Shown here in pieces: positions 24,571 to 31,312 of a stretch of 64,000 nucleotides of DNA. This stretch comes from Pseudomonas neuropathica (GTDB lineage Bacteria; Pseudomonadota; Gammaproteobacteria; Pseudomonadales; Pseudomonadaceae). A program made the position numbers and the translations under genes. The first letter of the stretch is position 1; every line of letters begins with the position of its first letter. The notes beneath the pieces were generated by a model. It saw only the letters and a program-made list of their open reading frames with translations, did no database searches and had not been told where the DNA came from. The stretch is taken from positions 1 to 64,000 of the forward strand of contig NZ_JACOPX010000010.1 of assembly GCF_015461835.1 (NCBI RefSeq), in the 5' to 3' direction.

Positions 24571-26967
24571 TTAACGGCGCGAGTCGATTACTGGCGGTAT
24601 CTTTCCGCTGTGTTTGTTTCTGTCGAACTGTTGCGGCTCGCGGGTTTGCGCCTGCACGGTGAGAAGCCCGGTGCGCACGAGTGTCGCCAGCGTCGCGTAG
24701 CCCTCAAGTCGGCAGAGAATGTCTGCGGGTTCGCCAGGGCTGTGAATCAGCAGGCGCTCCAGGCCATCGGGTGCGTGATCGAGGTGTAACTGAAACGGCG
24801 TTTGCAGGTGCCGGGCGAGTTCGTTCAGACAAATGAAGTCGCTGCCGATGCGCAGCAGTCGGCCGTGTCGTTGCAGCAATTCGAAACGTGGCGAACTCAG
24901 CCCGCACGGGCAGTCGCCGGGCAGCCAGCGGCCGGTGTCGCCGACTTCATAGCGCTGCACCTGTTGGCCTTCACGTGCTTTGGAGGTGAACAGCAAACGG
25001 CCGACTTCAGCGTCAACGACCGGCTTGTCCTGCTCCAGTGCGACGATTTCCAGCTGCTGGATAGCGTCCATCAAATGGAACACGCCGTCGCCCGTGGCGG
25101 CGCAGGCATGCCCGAATGGCCCCGCATCGACACTGCCGTACACCGCTGAGCGGATACTGGTGACGCCGCAGCGATGCAGTAATTCGCGGCACTGATCGCT
25201 GATGTGCTCTCCGCCGAGGAAAACCTTTTCAATCGCCCCATAACGACTCAGGCGCGCCCCCTCGTTGAGGAACAGTCGATGCAGGGTGCTGGGCATGCCG
25301 ATCAGCACGGTCACGCGCTGCTCGATGATCACTTGCGCAATATCGCGGTAATTATCGTCGGCCGGCGCCCCCATGGGCAGGTGCGTCGCACCGAGCAATT
25401 CCAGGACTTTGGCAAAACTGAAGAAGCCGCCGTACAAGCCGCCACTGAAGAACAGGTTCATCACCTTGTCGCGGCGCGGATCAAGACCCGCCGCGTACAA
25501 CCCATCGGCCGTCGCGCGCATTTGCCGTTGAAAATCGCGGTAACTGAAGCCCGACAGCGCCGGTGTGCCGCTGCTGCCGCCGGAGCGGAAAAACAGCTGC
25601 GCCGCCGCTGTCGTCGGTCGCGCGATAAACGCTGTTTTGTCGGTGATCGGCAGACCTGTCAGTGTCAGTGCGCAAGGTGGCTGGTCGAGGTTCATGTGGG
25701 TGGGCAACTGCGTTGGCGCGAGGCTGACCGACACGCGGCGGCTCAGGCGTTGCAGTGCGTAAACGCCGTCGTGGGGCTCGCCGTCGTAGCCGTCATGGAT
25801 CGCATTGATCGGCGTAATTCGACTGACGCCCGCTGCAATCAATGTGCGTGCGAGTTCATTGATCTGCGCCTCACCGCAGACCAGCGCGCAACTCTGTAAC
25901 ACGTTGCGCCAAGGCAGCAGCGTTTGCGTCAGTCGCGCCCGTGGCAGTGGTTTGAGCAGCAACGTGCGAAACAGCGGCGAAGGCGCCAGCGACTGATCAT
26001 GGCTCCAGATCACCCGCCAGCCCGGCGCGCGGCAGACCTGCCCGGTGTTATCGGAAAAGCTCTGGCTCAGACGCGCCATCAGGGTGTGGCTGGTGATCTC
26101 GCTGGCTTCCTGAACCGTCGGAGTCAGCGCCGGCCATTGCCCGACGCGACGCTCGAACGCCTCGGCCAAGGCGCTGCCGATGCCTTGCACAACGGCGGGA
26201 TCGTCGCTGTCGACCAGCAACCATTGCGGGCTGGAGCAAGCCTGTTGGTCCAGTCGACAGACTTCATCGACAATCGCGTCCAGTGCTGGTGGCGAGGCCG
26301 CGTCTGGCGTCAGGTAGGCGAAACTGATGCGGTGTCCCCAGTCGATCCAGCGGCATCCGGGTGGCAACTGTTGGCGGATGGCTTGCAGCGCGGTTTCGCC
26401 TCCCCACGCCGATACGCCATTGGCCATTTTGCACAAGCGGCCGATCTGCTCCGTCGCTACGGGTAACACCGCGACGTAGTGGCGCAGTTGAGCGCTGGGG
26501 TCGCATTGCACCAATGCATGCAGCAGGCGTGCGGTCAGGCCTTGGTCGCTGCGGCTGGGGCGTAGCCAGTTGAGGTTGCCGGCCAGCAGGCTTTCGAGCA
26601 TGGCGCAGCAGGCCAGCAGCGGCGCGTTGGCCGGGGTGACGTGAACCACCAGGCCCAAGGGGCTCCAGCGCTCAAAGCGCGATTGCTGATAATCAACGCG
26701 CCGCAACGAATCGGCCTGATCACCCAGTTCGCGTTCAAGTTTGGTTTGCAGGGCGTGAGGCTGACAGAAGTCAATCAGCGCCAGGCGTTGTTCGTCATCC
26801 AGCGGCAGTTCGGCGCTGTGCAGATGCTGCGCAAAGTTGCCCGCGGCGGTCAGAACGACGGCGCTATCCAGCGGTGTGCCGAGGTGGTGCGGCAAGGTCT
26901 GATGCAGTTGCGCCAGTGCGTTGTCGAGGTCGATTTCGGCGAAAAGCTCTCCGTTGAGCAGGTACAT
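24571..26967 (-). CDS. LuxC-type acyl-CoA reductase fused to LuxE/PaaK-like domain
   Basis: A 798-residue fusion. Residues 1 to about 400 match acyl-CoA reductase LuxC: VTPANAPLLACCAMLESLLA in the cofactor region and LDQQACSSPQWLL with catalytic Cys244, the residue that takes the acyl group before NADPH reduction to an aldehyde. Residues about 430-798 are a PaaK/LuxE-like adenylation domain with the P-loop FFRSGGSSGTPALSGFSY near 465 and AVYGSVDAGPFGHAC and RYEVGDTGRWL later. GGGGAGG precedes the ATG by seven bases. In luminous bacteria LuxC and LuxE are separate and supply aldehyde to luciferase; no luciferase or LuxD is present here. The fused order suggests direct hand-over from activation to reduction. 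Confidence 0.88.
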   Translation of the reverse strand: MYLLNGELFAEIDLDNALAQLHQTLPHHLGTPLDSAVVLTAAGNFAQHLHSAELPLDDEQRLALIDFCQPHALQTKLERELGDQADSLRRVDYQQSRFERWSPLGLVVHVTPANAPLLACCAMLESLLAGNLNWLRPSRSDQGLTARLLHALVQCDPSAQLRHYVAVLPVATEQIGRLCKMANGVSAWGGETALQAIRQQLPPGCRWIDWGHRISFAYLTPDAASPPALDAIVDEVCRLDQQACSSPQWLLVDSDDPAVVQGIGSALAEAFERRVGQWPALTPTVQEASEITSHTLMARLSQSFSDNTGQVCRAPGWRVIWSHDQSLAPSPLFRTLLLKPLPRARLTQTLLPWRNVLQSCALVCGEAQINELARTLIAAGVSRITPINAIHDGYDGEPHDGVYALQRLSRRVSVSLAPTQLPTHMNLDQPPCALTLTGLPITDKTAFIARPTTAAAQLFFRSGGSSGTPALSGFSYRDFQRQMRATADGLYAAGLDPRRDKVMNLFFSGGLYGGFFSFAKVLELLGATHLPMGAPADDNYRDIAQVIIEQRVTVLIGMPSTLHRLFLNEGARLSRYGAIEKVFLGGEHISDQCRELLHRCGVTSIRSAVYGSVDAGPFGHACAATGDGVFHLMDAIQQLEIVALEQDKPVVDAEVGRLLFTSKAREGQQVQRYEVGDTGRWLPGDCPCGLSSPRFELLQRHGRLLRIGSDFICLNELARHLQTPFQLHLDHAPDGLERLLIHSPGEPADILCRLEGYATLATLVRTGLLTVQAQTREPQQFDRNKHSGKIPPVIDSRR

Positions 26968-26968
26968 G

Positions 26969-28099
26969 TCAGTGCCTCCCCAATAATTCGGAGGCGGCCA
27001 TCGCGCAGCTCCTGCCGGCGGTGGTGCCCGCACGGCCATGCAGTTCGAACCAGTCGCTAGTAAGGCCGCAGCCGCAACTTGAGCCAGGGTGCAGCGTCGC
27101 CAGATCGCTCATCACCACCGCATGCGCCGGGCTGGACGAAATGTAGGGCGAGACGAATCCCAGCAAGCCTTGCTGGCCGTAGGGCTGGATGGAAAAATCC
27201 TGCGGATTGCGCACGTACGCCTTGGCGTAAACCGGCACATGAAAATGATGCCGGGCACATTCGATGTAGGGCACGGCGTGCTCGACCGCACCGTAACCGT
27301 CGCGGCATCGTGCGGTTTCGATGCCCAGTTGCCGGGCGATGCGTCCATACAATTGCTGTTTGGGGATTTCCTCGCTGGCCCGGGTTTTCCAGCCGCCGCC
27401 AAAAAATGCCAGCGAACCTGCCGGCAGTTTCAGCTCGGGCACGCCTGTGGCCTGCATGTGTTGCAAGGTCTGCCAAAGGAACGCCGGGAAACCGAAAATG
27501 CGCACGGGCAGGCCTTCTGCGGCGAACGATTGCAGGGCCGTGATGACGCCGAACACATCGAATTGATGGCCGTCGCCGTTACTGCGCAACGCGTAGGCGA
27601 CGCGATTGACAGGGGCGAAGTGGCACAGGAACTGGTCGGTATACGACGTTCCCAAGGTGATCGCACCCTGCGGTTCGTAGCTCAGCAGCAGGTAATTGCA
27701 CGGCGTATCTGGTGAGTGCCAGCCGTAATGGCTGAAGATCCGCTCGACCATGAACTGAGCGCCCGCAAGGCTGCGCGAGTCATAGCGCATGCGGCTTTTC
27801 TGGCCGCTGGTGCCGGACGATGTCAGTTCCAGCGCGTGCTCCCCGGTCGGGCTGAGCAGCAATTGCTGTTTGAAAAAGTTGGCCAGGATCGGCGGCAGAC
27901 GGGACCAGTCATCAACGTTGTCCAGGTCCTGTTCGTCGAGGCCGTTGGCGTTCAGCCAATGGGCGTAGCCGGGGGTGTGCCGGCAATGAAACCGACTGAT
28001 CTCGGTCATGGCCTGATCGAACAGGCCCACCGGCACGGAATCCGGGCAATAGGGGTGTGGCAACGCGCAAAGCGCATCGCTGGCGGGGAAGTGATGCAT
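26969..28099 (-). CDS. LuxE-like acyl-protein synthetase
   Basis: A 376-residue acyl-protein synthetase of the LuxE family, which activates a carboxylic acid with ATP and passes it as a thioester to the reductase. The motif LELTSSGTSGQKSRMRYDSR (about residues 90-110) is the LuxE P-loop; RDGYGAVEHAVPYIECARHH and SDLATLHPGSSCGCGL near the C-terminus also fit. The stop is one base away from the LuxC-fusion ATG, so the two are almost certainly translated together. Its partner would be the LuxC domain encoded next. LuxE in Vibrio uses tetradecanoate; here the acid is unknown. Confidence 0.9.
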   Translation of the reverse strand: MHHFPASDALCALPHPYCPDSVPVGLFDQAMTEISRFHCRHTPGYAHWLNANGLDEQDLDNVDDWSRLPPILANFFKQQLLLSPTGEHALELTSSGTSGQKSRMRYDSRSLAGAQFMVERIFSHYGWHSPDTPCNYLLLSYEPQGAITLGTSYTDQFLCHFAPVNRVAYALRSNGDGHQFDVFGVITALQSFAAEGLPVRIFGFPAFLWQTLQHMQATGVPELKLPAGSLAFFGGGWKTRASEEIPKQQLYGRIARQLGIETARCRDGYGAVEHAVPYIECARHHFHVPVYAKAYVRNPQDFSIQPYGQQGLLGFVSPYISSSPAHAVVMSDLATLHPGSSCGCGLTSDWFELHGRAGTTAGRSCAMAASELLGRH

Positions 28100-28110
28100 T
28101 CAATATTCCT

Positions 28111-29358
28111 TTACTGAGCAGAGGCGGAGTCGGGAGGGGTGCGTTGCAACAAACCCTGCAACAGTGGGAGGCACATCAGTCCACTGAAAGCGGCGCAAAG
28201 CGCGAAAAGCTCGAGCCTTGCGCCACCGCCGATGGCAGCAATCAGCAAGCCACCGAGGCCCATCACGGCAATCGAAATCATCCCGACCAGTGCCGATACC
28301 AGACCTTTACTGTCATCACTGGCAAACAGCGCCAATCGATACAGCGCGGCATTGCTCATGCCCAATCCGACTGCGTACAACGCCAGACTGGCGACCACCG
28401 GCCCGAGTCCGGCGCCAGCCAGTGCGCAGACGATCAGGGCCAGAAGCCCCAGGCAGAAAGGCCAGAGCGCCAAGCGGATCAGTTGCGGCAAGGTGTGCGT
28501 GATCAGCAACCGGTCAAGGATCAGATTGCCGGCAATCACCGCAGAGAAAATCGGGATTTGCCAGACGCCATATTCAAGCGGCGTCAGCCCGAGCAACTCG
28601 ATCAGCAGCAACGGCGCCAGGCCGATCCAGGCGATCAGCGGCAGGCTCATCAGCCCCAGCGCCAGGCTGGCGGCGAGGAATCGGCAATTACCCAACAGGG
28701 CGCGGTAACGTCGGCAGGTTTGCTCCCAGGAAAAGCGCACGGCAGGTTGCATCTGTCCGTCTCGACGGGCGACGCCAACCGTTTCCGGCATCCATGCGAA
28801 TAGGCCCAGCCAGACCATAGACGCGGCAAGGCCCAGGCCCAGAAACACTTCGCGCCACGACAGCCATTGCAACAGCAGAATGCCCAGCAGCGGCCCCATC
28901 AAGGGGGAAAGCAGGGCGATATTGCCGAGCACCGCCATCAAACGCACCGCATCGGCTTCACAGAACACTTCCTGGAGGGCCGGATAACTGACCGCCACAA
29001 CAAAACCCAGGCCCATGCCCTGCAGCAGTCGCAGTAGATTGAAGGCTTCAATGCTTTCGGTGCTGTATGCCCCCGCGCAGGCGACCGCAAATAACGCGCA
29101 GCCGATCAACAATACCCGCCTTCGACCCCATTGATCGGACAGCGGGCCAATCAGCCATTGCAGGCAGACACCGCCAAGCAGATAAAGATTGAAAGCGTTC
29201 GGTACGTGCCGCACATCGGCATCAAGTTCGGTGGTAACGCTTAACATCGCAGGCATGATCAAGTCGCTGGCCATATACGTCAGAAGTTCAAACGCGCTGA
29301 TCACCAAACAAAATCCGAGCGCTTTTTGCGGCTGGATCTGTATAAGAGTTCTCTGCAT
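28111..29358 (-). CDS. MFS efflux transporter, MdfA/Bcr-like
   Basis: A 415-residue inner-membrane transporter with 12 predicted helices and the MFS loop 2-3 motif GPLSDQWGRRRVLLIGCALF. The first helix holds an acidic residue in LVISAFELLTYMASDLIMPA, and together with GFVVAVSYPALQEVF in helix 5 (antiporter motif C-like) this points to the drug/H+ antiporter family related to MdfA. It opens the five-gene operon (AGGAACG before the ATG) and ends 11 bp before the luxE-like gene. It probably exports the product of the operon, or gives self-resistance. Confidence 0.9.
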   Translation of the reverse strand: MQRTLIQIQPQKALGFCLVISAFELLTYMASDLIMPAMLSVTTELDADVRHVPNAFNLYLLGGVCLQWLIGPLSDQWGRRRVLLIGCALFAVACAGAYSTESIEAFNLLRLLQGMGLGFVVAVSYPALQEVFCEADAVRLMAVLGNIALLSPLMGPLLGILLLQWLSWREVFLGLGLAASMVWLGLFAWMPETVGVARRDGQMQPAVRFSWEQTCRRYRALLGNCRFLAASLALGLMSLPLIAWIGLAPLLLIELLGLTPLEYGVWQIPIFSAVIAGNLILDRLLITHTLPQLIRLALWPFCLGLLALIVCALAGAGLGPVVASLALYAVGLGMSNAALYRLALFASDDSKGLVSALVGMISIAVMGLGGLLIAAIGGGARLELFALCAAFSGLMCLPLLQGLLQRTPPDSASAQ

Positions 29359-29632
29359 AAACGTTCCTGTTAGTGAGTGAAAGGAAGTTGCCAGAGACTA
29401 GTTGCAGAGGTGCGCCCGGCCTATTGTTTTGCTGCGACATTAGATTTCAAATGCTTGCAACTTATTTAGTGATCGGGTTTTGTGCAGAGCACGAGTTAGA
29501 GCGATTTATAGAAGCATTTGGCAAAAACAAAAAAGCCCGCAACGGGGCGGGCTTTGTTTGAAGTTGATCGGACTTGTTGATTTCCTGCCACGGTCTGTTC
29601 ATTGGCAAGCGGGCAGGGCGAACAATCCTGTT
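29359..29632. other. Promoter-bearing spacer upstream of the LuxC/LuxE-like operon
   Basis: No gene seen. The part next to 29358 is A/T-richer than its surroundings (29420-29540) and is the likely promoter region of the operon. It also holds the strong hairpin at 29533-29554. Confidence 0.55.
29533..29554. terminator. Bidirectional rho-independent terminator
   Basis: AAGCCCGC and GCGGGCTT (29533-29540, 29547-29554) form an 8-bp GC-rich stem with a 6-base loop. On the minus strand it is followed by a T-rich run (TTTTTTGTTTTTGCC), so it can end the small lipoprotein gene at 29633-29773; the plus-strand T-run is TTTGTTTG. Confidence 0.85.
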
Positions 29633-29773
29633 CTAGCGATGTTGGTAATAACCAGGGCCACCCTGGTAGTAACGGTGGTGATCGTCATGCCAGCCGCCGT
29701 GGGGGAAGATGATGCAGCCACTCAGGGTCAGCAGGGCAAGAACGGGAATCAGCCAGGTGATTCGACGCAGCAT
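29633..29773 (-). CDS. Small His/Tyr-rich lipoprotein (46 residues)
   Basis: The translation begins MLRRITWLIPVLALLTLSGC, a complete lipoprotein signal peptide with lipobox LSGC (Cys20 acylated). The mature part is only 27 residues, rich in His, Tyr and Gly: IIFPHGGWHDDHHRYYQGGP and then GYYQHR. AGGA lies nine bases upstream of the ATG and a terminator follows 79 bp downstream. No Asp at +2, so sorting to the outer membrane is expected. It resembles small membrane-anchored His-rich lipoproteins found in Pseudomonas; metal binding is possible but not shown. Confidence 0.82.
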   Translation of the reverse strand: MLRRITWLIPVLALLTLSGCIIFPHGGWHDDHHRYYQGGPGYYQHR

Positions 29774-29931
29774 TTTGAAAATTCCTCATGGTTACGCCGT
29801 CATGAAGCCAAAACTCTTCATCGGCTGTAACATGAGACCCCGATTGCAGCGGCGCATCCCCGTAGAACGGTAAGTGCATGGCATGCAAACGGATACAAAC
29901 CGGATACATTTCAAAGTTTCAGGAAGCCGCA

Positions 29932-30120
29932 ATGACCCACAAGCAACGCTTGATTTATTCGATTCTGATCGCCGTGTCGGTCCTGGCCATCATGCTCGGC
30001 CTGTCCTGGCTGCAAAATGCCGGCATGATTTCGGAGAAGACCTTTCAGTTCGTCGCCATCGGTGTGGCGGTGATCGTGGTGGTGATCAACGGCGTGATGC
30101 GCCGCAAGGTCAAGCCTTGA
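29932..30120 (+). CDS. Small two-helix membrane protein
   Basis: A 62-residue protein starting MTHKQRLIYSILIAVSVLAI, with two hydrophobic stretches (about residues 8-25 and 40-54) separated by QNAGMISEKTF and a basic tail VMRRKVKP. AGGAAG lies six bases before the ATG. The expected topology is two inner-membrane helices with both ends in the cytoplasm. I do not know the function. It is convergent with the winged-helix regulator gene. Confidence 0.75.
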   Translation: MTHKQRLIYSILIAVSVLAIMLGLSWLQNAGMISEKTFQFVAIGVAVIVVVINGVMRRKVKP

Positions 30121-30138
30121 CGGCGATGGCTGCACGCT

Positions 30139-30516
30139 TCAATCGTGGTTGAGGACAGCTGCAGCCTGTGGATGCAGGCTGTAGCTCTTGTCGTCATTGA
30201 AGGTGATCACACCTTCGGCGCACAGGCGCTTGAGCACTTCGCGCACACTGAGGAAGGACAGCGGAATATCGAGGTCGAGCAATTGGCTGTGGACACCGCG
30301 AACGCCCAGGCGCCGTTCGCTTTGTGCGGCGACCAGCAAGGCGTCGATGACTTTCAGACGAATCAGGCTGGTGCGCAGCCCGAAACTTTTCAGCAGCAAG
30401 CGGATGCGTTCGTTACCGTGACGCTCGACGCGTTGCCCGAAATCGCTCGCGTGAGGGCTCATGGAAACTCCTTTGGGTGCCTGGCTACCGTCCGTTGGTA
30501 GTTGCGAGTTGTACAT
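30139..30516 (-). CDS. Fur-like winged-helix regulator
   Basis: A 125-residue protein (107 if begun at 30462). The core KSFGLRTSLIRLKVIDALLV ... GVRGVHSQLLDLDIPLSFLS ... VREVLKRLCAEGVITFNDDK has the layout of the Fur DNA-binding domain (recognition helix in SVREVLKRL), but the C-terminal metal-binding dimerisation domain with its His/Cys ligands is missing. Two possible starts both have strong ribosome sites: AAGGAG seven bases before 30516 and AAGGAG six bases before 30462. It may bind DNA without metal control. Similar proteins are annotated as 'Fe/Zn uptake regulation' in pseudomonads by analogy. Confidence 0.75.
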   Translation of the reverse strand: MYNSQLPTDGSQAPKGVSMSPHASDFGQRVERHGNERIRLLLKSFGLRTSLIRLKVIDALLVAAQSERRLGVRGVHSQLLDLDIPLSFLSVREVLKRLCAEGVITFNDDKSYSLHPQAAAVLNHD

Positions 30517-31312
30517 GCGATTACTCCTTTTCAGAGTCTGATCGGGGTGGTTTTTTTGCGCTCTCTAGAACAAGACGTATCAGCACGACAAATCATGAAA
30601 GAAAAAATGTAGAAATTTTGTCGGGGATTTGTCTTTTCCTTGTGATTGCGGGTTGGCCTTGGCGGCCTTTGGGCCGACCAGGTTCTTTGGGTTTTGGGTG
30701 TATATCCGTTTTTTTGGGGGTTGCGGCTGGCGGTTCCGCTCTTACAGCGGGTCACTTTTGCAGACGCCCAAAAGTAACCAAAACGCTGGGCCCCGGCGTT
30801 CGGCCCGCTCGCTGGGGCTCGGGGTTCCTTCGCTCCGGGATCGATCCGGGCGCAGCGCCTACGGTTTGCTTCGCTGCACCTCCTCTCGCTGTGTTTGGCT
30901 TCGCCAAACGGTCGCTGCGCTCCCACCCCCGGATCAATCCCTCCACTCAGCCTGCCGAAGGGGCCAGCACGGCAAGATCAAGAGCTGCAGCCGAGCTAAC
31001 GCTCATCCTGTTGAGTGGTGAGAAGCGGGTGTATGGCTTTAGATGATGTGGAGCTTTTCGGAACCTGAGTTCGACTCAGTGTGCACGTCGGCGTAGCTCT
31101 GGCAATCACCTCGGTCAGTTCCTTCTCCCTCTGGGAGAGGGCTAGGGTGAGGGGCTTTTGATTCTGCTTCGGGGGATTGCGTGGAGAGCCTAAATTTTTT
31201 CCGCTGACTTCGTTTCTTCGACAGGCTCATTGCGCGTGGACGCGTGGGTGTTTCCAGAGCGGAGTCGTGCCAGCGCCGGTTTCGCTCTTTGGCATGTCGA
31301 TCAGGAGCGAGC
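30517..31312. other. 0.8-kb gene-free spacer with repeat-rich DNA
   Basis: I see no supportable gene. 30655-31030 is dense in short inverted repeats (GGCCCCGGCGTTCGGCCCGC; CTTCGCCAAACGGTCGCTGC; GGGATCGATCC) and contains the motif CACTTTTGCAGACGCCCAAA, which I recall as recurrent in intergenic repeats of fluorescent pseudomonads. 31051-31165 is a copy, in reverse orientation, of the CCCTCACCCTAG repeat family. The last 100 bp hold the pvdQ upstream region. Confidence 0.6.
31051..31165 (-). repeat. CCCTCACCCT-family repeat, copy 1 (reverse orientation)
   Basis: Reads, on the minus strand, CCCCTCACCCTAGCCCTCTC, then a short GAG/CTC hairpin, then CTGACCGAGGTGA, GCCGACG and a degraded AACTCAGGTTCCGAAAAGC end. 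The same order recurs at 41345, 53805 and 53938. Confidence 0.8.

Noticed and set aside
22325..29358. A complete bioluminescence (lux) operon
   Set aside because: Only LuxC- and LuxE-like parts are present; no luciferase subunits, LuxD or LuxI/R genes are found.
29373..29561. 62-codon plus-strand frame overlapping the exporter promoter region
   Set aside because: No ribosome site, it crosses a strong terminator hairpin, and its translation shows no known pattern.
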